From NCBI RefSeq assembly GCF_003047265.1, contig NZ_PZYY01000001.1:496001-560000 (forward strand): a stretch of 64,000 nt of DNA, read 5' to 3'. The DNA comes from Nocardioides terrigena. Its GTDB lineage: Bacteria; Actinomycetota; Actinomycetes; Propionibacteriales; Nocardioidaceae. Position 1 is the first letter of the stretch; the number at the start of each line of letters is the position of its first letter. The translations under genes and the position numbers were made by a program. Of the stretch, positions 17,085 through 25,883 are shown in pieces. Below the pieces are notes generated by a model, which had not been told where the DNA came from, did no database searches, and saw only the letters and a list, made by a program, of their open reading frames with translations.

Positions 17085-18410
17085 TCAGGACTCGCAGCCG
17101 CTGACCCGCTCGGCCACGCAGGTGTCGACGCCGGTGCCGCCGCCTGCCGAGTCATCGCCGTCGCCACCGTCGAGGCGGTCCGCGACGACGGTCTTCCTGG
17201 TCCCGAGCGTCTCCACCGTGCCGAAGGGCCCGTCCATGGTGATGCGATAAACGTGCTCCCGGCCCCGGCTCTCCAGGACGTCGTCACCGGACTCGCCGTA
17301 CACCTCCGACGTCCGGACGCACTCGCGGGTGAGGGGGAAGGGTCTCAACAGCGGGTCCAGCTCCTCCGTGTCCACCCCCACACGCAGGTGGTCGTCACCC
17401 CCGCGCCCGCGCAGGACCACGTGGCAGGCGCTCGCCCGCAGCACGTCGCCCGCGTCGGAGCCGATCAGCTCCACGCGGGTGTCCGCGCCCGGGTCAACCC
17501 AGTGGGGGAGCTGCACGACGAGACCCTCGACGCCCGAGAACGCGTACGACGCCTGCTGCGACCCGTCCGACAGGTCCAGCCGTTGCGTGGAGAGGTCGGC
17601 GGTGAGGGTGCGCGCCCGGCCGGACACGTGCAGCGTGTCGGTGCCGTCGCCCAGGTCCAGCAGGAGCGGGGGCGCGTGCACATCGATCCCGAGCGTGACC
17701 TCGTCGTCCCCGCCGAGGGTGCGGAGGGTCTGCGGGCTACCGCCCTCCATCCGGACGGCGTCGTCACCCTCGGAGCCGGTGAACGACGACGGGCCCGACG
17801 TGCTCAGCACGTACCGCTCCATCCCTTGCCATCGCACGAAGGGACGACCGCGGTGGGTCGCCCGGCGGGATGCGGCGTCGACCGACAGGGAGCCGCCCTG
17901 TGACGACAGCTTCAGCTCGTCCCGGCCGCCGCCGCCGTCGATCGTCACACCGCGGTGGGCGGTACCGCGATCCACCCCCACCGAGTCGTCGCCGGCGCCG
18001 AGCAGGATGCGGTCCCGGTTGACCCGACCCCGGACGCCCGTCCAGACCGAGTCGACGCCCGGGCCGCCGAGGTAGGTGTCCCTGCCCTCGTCGAGCGAGG
18101 CGATGACGCGGGTGTGGGTCTCGACCAGCACGCGGTCGTTCCCGGGCCCGGGGACGACGTACGCCCCGAGGCCTGCGCGCCCGGTTCGGACGCAGATCGT
18201 GTCGTGGCCGCGGCCGGCGTCGACGTACGCACGGCGAGCGCGCACCACGATCACGTCCGGGCCGGGCGTGCCCTCCACGACGCGCGCCGAGGAGACGATG
18301 GTGGGCCGCTGGCCATCGCAGGGGGCGACGACCGCGCCCACGGGCGGTACGACGCAGAGCAGTGCCGCCGTGCCGGCGAGCGCGAGCAGGGCGCTGGTCC
18401 TCATCCTCAT
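17085..18410 (-). CDS. Secreted calcium-binding-repeat (RTX-like) protein
   Basis: 441 residues with a signal peptide (ends near PPVGA). The body has degenerate glycine-aspartate repeats of the RTX/hemolysin type, for example GGPGVDSVW, GAGDDSVGVD, GGGGRDELKL, LDLGDGTDTLH, GRGGDDHLRVG and LDGGDGDDSAGGGTG, consistent with a calcium-stabilised parallel beta-roll on the cell surface or outside. Cysteines near both ends (PCDGQ; DTCVAERVSGC) may form disulphides. There is no catalytic domain and no adhesion anchor. A single-gene unit is likely. The function is unknown. Confidence 0.75.
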   Translation of the reverse strand: MRMRTSALLALAGTAALLCVVPPVGAVVAPCDGQRPTIVSSARVVEGTPGPDVIVVRARRAYVDAGRGHDTICVRTGRAGLGAYVVPGPGNDRVLVETHTRVIASLDEGRDTYLGGPGVDSVWTGVRGRVNRDRILLGAGDDSVGVDRGTAHRGVTIDGGGGRDELKLSSQGGSLSVDAASRRATHRGRPFVRWQGMERYVLSTSGPSSFTGSEGDDAVRMEGGSPQTLRTLGGDDEVTLGIDVHAPPLLLDLGDGTDTLHVSGRARTLTADLSTQRLDLSDGSQQASYAFSGVEGLVVQLPHWVDPGADTRVELIGSDAGDVLRASACHVVLRGRGGDDHLRVGVDTEELDPLLRPFPLTRECVRTSEVYGESGDDVLESRGREHVYRITMDGPFGTVETLGTRKTVVADRLDGGDGDDSAGGGTGVDTCVAERVSGCES

Positions 18411-18486
18411 GTCCCCCTGGATCGTGACGAGGAGCCGGACGCTAGCAGCGGGAGGCGCGGTCCGTTGCTGCTTCGACCGAGCAGGG

Positions 18487-18984
18487 TCAGAGGGTGCGGA
18501 CCGTCCCGGCGTCGGGGTCCCAGCGGCGCAGCTCGACGAGGCGGAGGGCGAGGTCCTCGTGGCCGATCGCCTCGAGCGCGGCCGGGACCGCGGAGCGCGG
18601 CACCCGCCGGGCCAGGGTCACGTGCGGCAGCCATCCCGGGTGCTTGGCGTGCGGCACCTCGCCGCGCAGTGCGAGCACCGCACCGATGAGCGCGTCGGGG
18701 ACGTCGAGCAGCCGGACGACGGACACCCGAGCGCCCCCGAGCAGCGCGATCCCCGACGCCCGCGACTCGACCGGGAGGGACGTCCCGAGCCGGGTCATCG
18801 CGACCTCATCGTGCTCCGGCCCGAGGGTCTCGGCGGTGAGGACGGTGACGTGCGGGGTGTTGGTCATGCCCTTGTGGTCGAGCTGCGAGGGGAGCCCGGC
18901 GTCGCGCAGCGCCTGCCAGTCGCGGAGGACGGCCTCGCGTCCCTCGTCGTCGGGCAGCAGCTCGAAGGCGTGCAGGCGCGGCAT
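18487..18984 (-). CDS. 2'-5' RNA ligase family (2H phosphoesterase) protein
   Basis: 165 residues. Two HxTx motifs, HVTV (in NTPHVTVL) and HVTL (in LPHVTLARR), sit about 80 residues apart, the signature of the 2H phosphoesterase fold that acts on cyclic or 2'-5' phosphodiesters in RNA or nucleotides. The start chosen is ATG at 18984 (MPRLHAFELLPDD). Upstream in-frame codons would add an unlike extension over the miaB promoter. It is divergent from miaB. The cellular substrate is unknown. Confidence 0.78.
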   Translation of the reverse strand: MPRLHAFELLPDDEGREAVLRDWQALRDAGLPSQLDHKGMTNTPHVTVLTAETLGPEHDEVAMTRLGTSLPVESRASGIALLGGARVSVVRLLDVPDALIGAVLALRGEVPHAKHPGWLPHVTLARRVPRSAVPAALEAIGHEDLALRLVELRRWDPDAGTVRTL

Positions 18985-19048
18985 GGGTCCGAGGGTAGAC
19001 GCGTGCGATTCCCTCGGCCCCGAGCGCCCGCCGTACCCTTGACCGGTC

Positions 19049-20554
19049 ATGACTGCCATTCCCGAGACGCTGCCTGAGACGCCTGCACGCACCTACGAGG
19101 TCCGCACCTACGGGTGCCAGATGAACGTCCACGACTCCGAGCGCCTCACCGGGCTGCTGGAGGACGCGGGGTACGTCGCCACTCCCGCCGGCGCGCAGGC
19201 CGACGTGGTCGTCTTCAACACCTGCGCGGTCCGCGAGAACGCCGACAACAAGCTCTACGGCAACCTCAGCCACTTGGCGCCGATCAAGGCCGCCAACCCC
19301 GACATGCAGATCGCCGTCGGCGGTTGCCTCGCGCAGAAGGACCGCGCCACGATCACGGACAGGGCGCCGTACGTCGACGTCGTCTTCGGCACCCACAACA
19401 TCGGCTCGCTGCCGGCCCTCCTCGACCGCGCCCGCTCGCACCAGGAGGCGCAGGTCGAGATCCTCGAGTCGTTGTCGGTCTTCCCCTCGACCCTGCCGAC
19501 CAAGCGGGACTCGGCGTACGCCGCGTGGGTCTCGATCTCGGTCGGCTGCAACAACACGTGCACGTTCTGCATCGTCCCGGCCCTGCGGGGCAAGGAGAAG
19601 GACCGCCGCCCCGGCGAGATCCTCGCCGAGGTCGAGGCGCTGGTCGCCGAGGGCGTCACCGAGATCACCCTGCTGGGCCAGAACGTCAACGCCTACGGCG
19701 TGGAGTTCGGCGACCGGCAGGCCTTCTCCAAGCTGCTGCGCGCCTGCGGCGAGGTCGAGGGCCTCGAGCGGGTCCGCTTCACGTCGCCGCACCCGGCCGA
19801 GTTCACCGACGACGTCATCGAGGCGATGGCCGAGACGCCCAACGTGATGCACCAGCTGCACATGCCGCTGCAGTCGGGCTCCGACCGGCTGCTGCGCGCG
19901 ATGCGCCGCTCCTACCGCTCCTCCAAGTTCCTCGGCATCATCGAGCGGGTCCGCGCGGCCATGCCCGACGCGGCGATCACCACCGACATCATCGTGGGCT
20001 TCCCCGGCGAGACCGAGGAGGACTTCCTCGAGACGATGCGCGTGGTGCGCGAGTCCCGCTTCTCCGGCGCCTTCACCTTCCAGTACTCCCCGCGCCCCGG
20101 CACCCCGGCCGCCACCATGGAGGACCAGGTGCCGCCGGAGGTCGTCAAGGACCGATACCTGCGCCTCTCCGAGCTGGTCACCCAGATCGCCTGGGACGAG
20201 AACAAGGCCCTGGTCGGCACCCGCGTCGAGCTCATGGTCGCCGAGGGGGAGGGCCGCAAGGACGCCGCCACCCACCGGCTCTCCGGGCGAGGCCGGGACA
20301 ACCGCCTCGTGCACTTCAACCCCGACGGCGCCGCCGGGGTCCGGCCGGGCGACATGGTCGTCGTCGAGATCACGTACGCCGCTCCGCACCACCTCGTCGC
20401 CGACGGTCCGGTCCTGGACGTACGCCGCACCCGTGCCGGCGACGCGTGGGAGGCCCGCACCTCCGCGCCGACCTCCTCCGGGCCGGGCGTCGGGCTCGGC
20501 ATGCCGAGCATCGGCGTGCCCGCCCCGCTGCCCCCCGCGCCCGCCTGCAGCTGA
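19049..20554 (+). CDS. miaB: tRNA-2-methylthio-N6-dimethylallyladenosine synthase MiaB
   Basis: 501-residue radical-SAM methylthiotransferase that adds the methylthio group to i6A37 of tRNA, acting after MiaA. The N-terminal MTTase domain carries cysteines in [22 protein letters not shown] and GGCLAQK, which bind the auxiliary cluster. The radical-SAM cluster motif is CNNTCTFC, followed by a C-terminal TRAM region. About 30 Pro/Gly/Ala-rich residues extend the C-terminus. miaA lies 2.4 kb downstream, and the conserved actinobacterial miaB-miaA-dapF-hflX order is kept but interrupted. Confidence 0.95.
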   Translation: MTAIPETLPETPARTYEVRTYGCQMNVHDSERLTGLLEDAGYVATPAGAQADVVVFNTCAVRENADNKLYGNLSHLAPIKAANPDMQIAVGGCLAQKDRATITDRAPYVDVVFGTHNIGSLPALLDRARSHQEAQVEILESLSVFPSTLPTKRDSAYAAWVSISVGCNNTCTFCIVPALRGKEKDRRPGEILAEVEALVAEGVTEITLLGQNVNAYGVEFGDRQAFSKLLRACGEVEGLERVRFTSPHPAEFTDDVIEAMAETPNVMHQLHMPLQSGSDRLLRAMRRSYRSSKFLGIIERVRAAMPDAAITTDIIVGFPGETEEDFLETMRVVRESRFSGAFTFQYSPRPGTPAATMEDQVPPEVVKDRYLRLSELVTQIAWDENKALVGTRVELMVAEGEGRKDAATHRLSGRGRDNRLVHFNPDGAAGVRPGDMVVVEITYAAPHHLVADGPVLDVRRTRAGDAWEARTSAPTSSGPGVGLGMPSIGVPAPLPPAPACS

Positions 20555-20564
20555 CCGCGGTTGT

Positions 20565-20603
20565 GTGTGGCTTCGGTGCCACCAGGTGACACCAGAGCCA
20601 CAC
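20565..20603. repeat. Hairpin repeat, left copy, before the DUF559 gene
   Basis: This 39-base inverted repeat has outer arms GTGTGGCT and AGCCACAC, a 2x2 mismatch, inner arms GGTG and CACC, and an 11-base centre. Its middle 19 bases (20575-20593) are identical to the middle of the second hairpin at 21611-21649. It could also terminate miaB, whose stop is 11 bp upstream. Confidence 0.75.
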
Positions 20604-20669
20604 AGTCCGTTGTCCACAGGTCCGGTACCCGGATGACTGAGCCCGTCTCCCGGCGGGAACAACGCCGGA

Positions 20670-21635
20670 ATGACCTCACCACGCCCCTGGCCCCCGGGCG
20701 GGTCCGTCGCCGACCAGCACGGTGTCGTGTCCAGGGCCCAGCTGCTGGCCTGCGGCGAGACCCCGGCCAGTATTCGGCGCCTGATCCGGCGCCGCGAGCT
20801 CTCTGTCGTGCACCCGGGCATCTACCTGGCACACACGGGTGACCCCACCTGGCTGCAGCGGTCCTGGGCGGCGGTGCTGCACGCCTGGCCGGCCGCGCTC
20901 GCGGGGGAGGCGGCACTGCGCACCCACGAGGGTCCGGGCAAGCGGCGGGACCCGGCGACCATCGAGGTGGCGGTGGCCAGGTCGCGGACGGTCCTGGCCC
21001 CGCCCGGCGTACGCATCACACGGGTCGACCGGCTCGACGAGCGCGCGGTGTGGACGGTCGGGCCGCCTCGCCTGCGGTACGACGACGCGGCCATCGCGGT
21101 GGCCTGCCGTGCGGTCTCCGACCTCGACGCGCTCCGGGTGCTGGCCGACGTGGTGCAGGGACGACGGTCCACCGCGCAGAGGCTGGCCGACGAGCTGGCA
21201 GCGCGTGGCCGCGCCCCACGTCGGGCGTGGCTGAGCAGCGTCCTGGCCGACATCGCCGCAGGGACGTGCTCGGTCCTGGAGCACGGCTACCTGGATCGGG
21301 TCGTGCGGCCGCACAGGCTGCCCGAGGGTGATCGTCAGGTGCGTGACGGGCGTGGTGACCGGGTGGTCTACCGCGACGTCGAGCACGAGGACGGGCTGGT
21401 CGTCGAGCTGGACGGTCGACTCGGCCACGACTCGGCGCGCCAGCGGGACACCGACATGGAGCGCGACCTCGACGCGGCCCTGGTGGGCAAGGACACCGTG
21501 CGCATCGGCTGGGGCCAGGTCTTCGATCGGGCGTGCTCGACGGCGGCCAAGGTCGCCGCGCTGCACGCGGCCCGCGGGTGGACCGGGGTGCCACAGCCGT
21601 GCGGAGATGAGTGTGGGATCGGTGCCACCAGGTGA
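20670..21635 (+). CDS. AbiEi-antitoxin-like N-terminus fused to DUF559 (Vsr-like) nuclease domain
   Basis: 321 residues. The first 60 or so (GVVSRAQLLACGETPASIRR, then the VHPGIYL stretch) match the winged-helix region of AbiEi-type proteins. The C-terminal half, with SVLEHGYLDRVVRP, ELDGRLGHD and the tail VRIGWGQVFDRA, resembles the DUF559 fold related to Vsr endonucleases, where the Glu, Asp and following acidic residues form the metal site. Many actinobacteria carry such proteins in several copies. Their role is not established. The last codons and the stop lie inside the right-hand hairpin repeat. Confidence 0.75.
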   Translation: MTSPRPWPPGGSVADQHGVVSRAQLLACGETPASIRRLIRRRELSVVHPGIYLAHTGDPTWLQRSWAAVLHAWPAALAGEAALRTHEGPGKRRDPATIEVAVARSRTVLAPPGVRITRVDRLDERAVWTVGPPRLRYDDAAIAVACRAVSDLDALRVLADVVQGRRSTAQRLADELAARGRAPRRAWLSSVLADIAAGTCSVLEHGYLDRVVRPHRLPEGDRQVRDGRGDRVVYRDVEHEDGLVVELDGRLGHDSARQRDTDMERDLDAALVGKDTVRIGWGQVFDRACSTAAKVAALHAARGWTGVPQPCGDECGIGATR

Positions 21636-21649
21636 CACCGATCCCACAC
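21611..21649. repeat. Hairpin repeat, right copy, overlapping the DUF559 stop codon
   Basis: A perfect 14-bp stem (21611-21624 with 21636-21649) encloses an 11-base centre, 39 bases in all, the same length as the left copy. The shared 19-base middle is unchanged while the outer stem differs from the left copy on both arms, so pairing is preserved. It contains the stop codon of the nuclease gene (21633-21635) and can act as its terminator. Confidence 0.85.
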
Positions 21650-21668
21650 CTACTGACGACCGCGAGGC

Positions 21669-21959
21669 TCAGGCGGGCGGCTCGACCGACCCGTCCTCGG
21701 ACTCCTGGCCGGCCTCGGGGTCCTGCTCGGTGCCGGACTCCTGGTCGTCCGCCTCGCCCTCAGGGGCCTGCTTCTTGTCGTCGGCCTCCGCGATCTCGTC
21801 GGGGAGCACGTCGTCGACGGCCGGGTTGTCCTCGGGGTCGAGGTCCCGGGCGAGGTTGACGTCCTCCGGGTCACCGCCGACCGCGTCGACGCCACCGGGG
21901 TTGGGTTCCTTGTCCTCGATGACCGGCTCGGGGAGCGGGCCGAGGTCCTCGTTGTTCAT
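21669..21959 (-). CDS. Small acidic hypothetical protein
   Basis: 96 residues, strongly acidic and rich in Pro, Glu and Asp (NNEDLGPLPEPVIEDKEPNP at the start, then a run of Asp/Glu/Gly). There is no signal peptide or membrane span and it is probably intrinsically disordered. ATG at 21959 overlaps the NUDIX stop (ATGA), so it is co-translated with that gene. I do not recognise a family. The protein-like bias and the coupling argue that it is real. Confidence 0.6.
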   Translation of the reverse strand: MNNEDLGPLPEPVIEDKEPNPGGVDAVGGDPEDVNLARDLDPEDNPAVDDVLPDEIAEADDKKQAPEGEADDQESGTEQDPEAGQESEDGSVEPPA

Positions 21960-22480
21960 CGTTGTCCCTCCGGGTCTTCGTTGAGATGGGCCTGATGGAA
22001 ATGGTCGAAACCGTGGGCGAGGTAGCGCTCGCCGCTGCCGAGCCGGCTGAGCGCGAACGCCTCGTGCGGCACCACCGGGGTGGGCAGCGCGTCGAGGCGG
22101 CACCAGCGGAGCTCGGCGCACTTGTCGGGCTCCATCACCCGCGGCTCGCCCTCCCACGAGCGGGCGGTGAAGAACCAGTCGACGCGCTCGTCGATGGCCT
22201 CGCCACCGCGGGTGCGGTGCATGGTGAACTCGAAGTCGAGGTCGGCGCCGGTCAGCCCGAGCTCCTCGGCCGCCTCGCGGCGGGCAGCGTCGTACGCCGT
22301 CTCGCCGCGCTCGACGTGACCGGCCGCAGCGGCGGCCCAGTGGCCGTCCATGTAGGGCGTGCCCTGCCGGAGCTGGAGCAGCACCTCGGTCCCCCCGTCG
22401 CCCTCGCGCAGGAGGTAGACGTAGGAGGCCGGCACGACCACGAAGCGATCCGTCACGGCAGCCAACCTAGTGGTGGCCAC
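21956..22480 (-). CDS. NUDIX hydrolase
   Basis: 174 residues. The Nudix box is clear: G-H-V-E-R-G-E-T followed by ARREAAEELGL, fitting Gx5Ex7REUxEExGU near residues 54-76. It hydrolyses a nucleoside diphosphate linked to another moiety. The start of the domain (VVVPASYVYLLRE) and the HRTRGGEAIDERVDWFF segment resemble the broad-range MutT/ADP-ribose group, but the substrate cannot be set from sequence. A start at a GTG nearer to the domain is possible. It heads a two-gene unit. Confidence 0.87.
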   Translation of the reverse strand: MATTRLAAVTDRFVVVPASYVYLLREGDGGTEVLLQLRQGTPYMDGHWAAAAAGHVERGETAYDAARREAAEELGLTGADLDFEFTMHRTRGGEAIDERVDWFFTARSWEGEPRVMEPDKCAELRWCRLDALPTPVVPHEAFALSRLGSGERYLAHGFDHFHQAHLNEDPEGQR

Positions 22481-22525
22481 CGGGCGTCGCTCACCCCCTC
22501 AGGGGCGAGCGACGGCGACCGCGCC

Positions 22526-22885
22526 TCAGGGGCGGGGTGCCGAGCCCGTGGCCGGGTTGGTCGGGTCGGTGGGGAGGCCCGGCGCGTCGGGCGAGGGGGT
22601 CGGCACGGGAGCCGGGTCGGTGGTGGGCTCGGGTCCCGGGTAGGGGACCACGTCGGGGTCCGGAGCCGGCTCGGTCGTGGTGGCTGAGAAGTCGTCGTTC
22701 TTGCCGTCGAGCTTGTCGAGGCCCTCCTGGGCCTTGGTGACCCCGGTGCCGATGTGCTCGGTGTACTTGCCGCCGGTCTTCTTGTCGACCGCGTCGCCGG
22801 CCTTGGTGAGCCCGTCCGCGATCTTGTCGCCGTGCTTGTCGACGGCGTCGGTGAGCTTGGCCTTGGCGTCGTCCAGGAAACCCAT
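22526..22885 (-). CDS. MT0933-like antitoxin family protein
   Basis: 119 residues. The N-terminus (GFLDDAKAKLTDAVDKHGDK and DAVDKKTGGKYTEHI) matches the short mycobacterial antitoxin family typified by Rv0909. The C-terminal half is Pro/Asp-rich and low-complexity. The start at 22885 is preceded by GGAGG. No toxin gene is adjacent (neighbours are miaA, divergent, and the NUDIX gene), so either the partner is elsewhere or the protein does another job, which is common in this family. Confidence 0.7.
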   Translation of the reverse strand: MGFLDDAKAKLTDAVDKHGDKIADGLTKAGDAVDKKTGGKYTEHIGTGVTKAQEGLDKLDGKNDDFSATTTEPAPDPDVVPYPGPEPTTDPAPVPTPSPDAPGLPTDPTNPATGSAPRP

Positions 22886-22958
22886 CTGGTCCTCCACGAA
22901 AGTCGGTGTGCGGAGTGCGGCCCGGTCGGACCGCGCCTCGTTTGGAACACTACCGACC

Positions 22959-23909
22959 ATGCCCGCCGCGACCCACCCCGTCACGGTCGCCGTCGTGGGG
23001 GCCACGGCCTCCGGCAAGACGGGGCTGAGCCTCGACCTGGCGGAGCGGCTTGGGGGCGAGGTGGTCAACACCGACGCCATGCAGGTCTACCGCGGGATGG
23101 ACGTCGGCACCGCCAAGCTGCCCCCGGCCGAGCGCCGCGACATCCCCCACCACCTGCTCGACCTGCTCGACGTCACCGAGACGGCCACGGTGGCGCAGTT
23201 CCAGGGCTGGGCCCGCGCGGCGATCGACGACATCCGCGGTCGCGGCGCGACGCCGGTGCTGGTCGGCGGGTCGGCGCTCTACACCCGCGCGATCCTCGAT
23301 CGCTTCGAGTTCCCCGGCACCGACGAGTCCGTGCGCCGCGAGCTGGAGGCCGACCTCGAGCGGCTCGGGAACCTCGCGATGCACGAGCGGCTGGCCCGCC
23401 TCGACCCCGAGGCCGCCGACCGGATCCTCGCCGACAACGGCCGCCGGGTCGTCCGCGCCCTCGAGGTCATCGCGCTCACCGGACGTCCCTACTCCGCGAG
23501 CCTGCCGCAGCTCGAGTACGCCGACCCGCTCACCCTGCAGGTCGGGGTCGACATCGACCGCCCGGCCCTCGACGCGCGGATCGACGAGCGGGTGCGCCGG
23601 ATGTACGACGAGGGGCTGGTCGACGAGGTGGAGCGGCTGCTCGACCTCGGGCTCGAGCGGGGACTCACCGCCGGCCGGGCGATCGGCTACCGCGAGGCGG
23701 CGGCGTACCTGCGCGGGGAGATGGGCCGCGACGACGCGATCGCGCGCACCCAGGCCGCCACCCGGCGCTTCGCCCGCCGCCAGGACTCGTGGTTCCGCAA
23801 GGACCCCCGCGTCGTCTGGGTCCCGTACGACGACCCGCACCGGCTCGAGCGCACGCTCGAGGCCGTCGCGGCACTCCACCCCGGAGGGGATCGACAACCG
23901 GACGCCTGA
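22959..23909 (+). CDS. miaA: tRNA dimethylallyltransferase MiaA
   Basis: 316 residues. It transfers the dimethylallyl group to A37 of tRNA, giving the substrate for MiaB. The P-loop is GATASGKTG near residue 15, followed by NTDAMQVYRGMDVGTAKLP and the catalytic region DIPHHLLDLLD. Later come GRRVVRALEVI and the tRNA-contacting AIGYREAAAYL. The start chosen is ATG at 22959 (MPAATHPVTVAVVG). Longer in-frame starts run into the divergent antitoxin gene. Confidence 0.94.
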   Translation: MPAATHPVTVAVVGATASGKTGLSLDLAERLGGEVVNTDAMQVYRGMDVGTAKLPPAERRDIPHHLLDLLDVTETATVAQFQGWARAAIDDIRGRGATPVLVGGSALYTRAILDRFEFPGTDESVRRELEADLERLGNLAMHERLARLDPEAADRILADNGRRVVRALEVIALTGRPYSASLPQLEYADPLTLQVGVDIDRPALDARIDERVRRMYDEGLVDEVERLLDLGLERGLTAGRAIGYREAAAYLRGEMGRDDAIARTQAATRRFARRQDSWFRKDPRVVWVPYDDPHRLERTLEAVAALHPGGDRQPDA

Positions 23910-23960
23910 GGCGCAGGGTGGGAGCACCCACACCCGGTCGGTCATTTCTCGGAGGCCCGC

Positions 23961-25793
23961 ATGCGCATCGCCCTACCCGCCCTCGCCACGTCCGCGCTCG
24001 TCGCGGGCCTGCTCGTCTCCGCGCCACCGGCACCCGCCGACGAGCCGTCCGCGGCGCCGGCCGCCCGGCCGACGGCGAAGATCCCGACCGCGGTCGGCTA
24101 CGGCGGCGCGGTCTCCACCGTCGACCCCGAGGCGAGCGCGGCGGCCCTCAAGATCCTCAAGAAGGGCGGCAACGCCGCCGACGCCGCGGTGGCGGCCGCC
24201 GCCACCCTGGGCGTCACCGAGCCCTACAGCGCAGGCATCGGCGGGGGCGGCTACTTCGTCCACTACGACGCGAAGACCGGTGAGGTCAGCACCATCGACG
24301 GTCGCGAGACCGCCCCGGCGAAGATGCCCACCGATGCGTTCGTCGACCCTGCGACCGGGAAGCCGTACCCCTTCACCCCTGACCTGGTGACCAGCGGCGT
24401 GAGCGTCGGCGTGCCCGGCACCCCCGCCACCTGGGCGCGCGCCCTCAAGCGCTTCGGCACGCTGTCGATGGCCAAGGCGCTCAAGCCGGCCATCGGGGTC
24501 GCCCAGCGTGGCTTCGTCGTCGACGACACCTTCCGCCAGCAGACGCTGGACAACGAGGAGCGCTTCAACGCCTTCTGGGCCAGCCGCCAGCTCTTCCTCC
24601 CCGGCGGTGACGCGCCCGAGGTCGGCTCGATCTTCAAGAACCCGCAGCTCGCCACGACGTACACGATGCTCGGCGAGGAGGGCCTCGACTCCTTCTACGA
24701 GGGCCGGCTCGCGCGCCTGATGGTCAAGATCGTGCGCAAGCCGCGCACCACGCCGAGCACCGAGCTCCCGGTGCCGCGGGGTTACCTCTCGCGCAAGGAC
24801 CTCAAGAACTACAAGGTGCTCAACCAGAAGCCGAGCCGCAGCAGCTACCGCGGCTACGACGTCTACGGGATGAACCCGTCCTCGTCCGGCGGCACCACGG
24901 TCGGTGAGGCGCTCAACATCCTCGAGCGCTACGACCTGTCCTCGATGACGCCCACCCAGGCGCTGCACCACTACCTCGAGGCGAGCGCGCTGTCCTTCGC
25001 CGACCGGGGCAGGTACGTCGGCGACCCGGCCTTCGTCGACGTGCCGATCGGCAAGCTCCTCAGCGACCGGTACGCCGCCGAGCGGGCCTGCGCGATCAGC
25101 CCGACCACCGCGCTCACCAAGCCGACCGCGGCCGGTGACGTCGCGTCGTACGACGGTGTGTGCGGGGCGCCCGCCGCTCGCGGGACGGTCGACGCCGACA
25201 CCGAGAACATCTCGACCACCAACCTCACCGTGGCCGACAAGTGGGGCAACGTCGTGGAGTACACCCTCACCATCGAGCAGACCGGCGGCTCCGGCATGGC
25301 GGTGCCGCGCTACGGCTTCCTGCTCAACAACGAGCTCACCGACTTCTCGACCGTCTACGACCCGGCCGACCCCAACCGCATCCAGCCCGGCAAGCGCCCG
25401 CGCTCGTCGATGAGCCCGACGATCGTGCTCAAGGACGGCAAGCCCTTCATGGCGCTCGGCTCGCCCGGCGGCTCCACGATCATCACCACCGTGCTGCAGA
25501 TGCTGGTCAACCGGATCGACCTGCGGATGGGCGTCGCCGGTGCCATCGCGGCGCCGCGGGCCTCGCAGCGCAACACCGCCAACGTCACGGCCGAGCCGGA
25601 CTTCATCACCGCGTACGGCGCCGGGCTCACGGCCCTGGCCCACAAGCTGGCTCCGGCCGGCGACGCCTTCACCAGCGCCGCCGAGATCGGGGCGGCGACC
25701 GCGATCGAGTTCGGCCCCGGCGGGCTGATGACCGCGGTCTCGGAGCCGGTGCGGCGCGGCGGCGGAGCGGCGAGGGTCGTCGACCCGCGGTAG
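23961..25793 (+). CDS. ggt: Gamma-glutamyltransferase
   Basis: 610-residue secreted Ntn-hydrolase that cleaves gamma-glutamyl bonds, for example in glutathione or gamma-glutamyl peptides. The signal peptide ends near APPAPA. The large-subunit start (VDPEASAAALKILKKGGNAA) is typical. Autocleavage is expected at the first Thr of the STTNLTVADKWGNVVEYT region, giving the nucleophile of the small subunit, with the GSGMAVP and SMSPTIVLKDGKP loops behind. It forms a single-gene unit, closed by the hairpin at 25841. Confidence 0.92.
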   Translation: MRIALPALATSALVAGLLVSAPPAPADEPSAAPAARPTAKIPTAVGYGGAVSTVDPEASAAALKILKKGGNAADAAVAAAATLGVTEPYSAGIGGGGYFVHYDAKTGEVSTIDGRETAPAKMPTDAFVDPATGKPYPFTPDLVTSGVSVGVPGTPATWARALKRFGTLSMAKALKPAIGVAQRGFVVDDTFRQQTLDNEERFNAFWASRQLFLPGGDAPEVGSIFKNPQLATTYTMLGEEGLDSFYEGRLARLMVKIVRKPRTTPSTELPVPRGYLSRKDLKNYKVLNQKPSRSSYRGYDVYGMNPSSSGGTTVGEALNILERYDLSSMTPTQALHHYLEASALSFADRGRYVGDPAFVDVPIGKLLSDRYAAERACAISPTTALTKPTAAGDVASYDGVCGAPAARGTVDADTENISTTNLTVADKWGNVVEYTLTIEQTGGSGMAVPRYGFLLNNELTDFSTVYDPADPNRIQPGKRPRSSMSPTIVLKDGKPFMALGSPGGSTIITTVLQMLVNRIDLRMGVAGAIAAPRASQRNTANVTAEPDFITAYGAGLTALAHKLAPAGDAFTSAAEIGAATAIEFGPGGLMTAVSEPVRRGGGAARVVDPR

Positions 25794-25840
25794 TTCCGGC
25801 CCCCGTCCCGGCCCTCGTCCGGGCCTCGGGGGTGAGCAAG

Positions 25841-25870
25841 ATCGGTCGGGTGCTCCGGCACCCGACCGGT
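25841..25870 (+). terminator. Terminator hairpin after ggt
   Basis: A stem of 13 bp (with one G-U pair) around a 4-base loop, arms 25841-25853 and 25858-25870. It lies between the ggt stop and the GTG of the AraC-type gene. Confidence 0.7.
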
Positions 25871-25883
25871 CCACACTGGGTCC

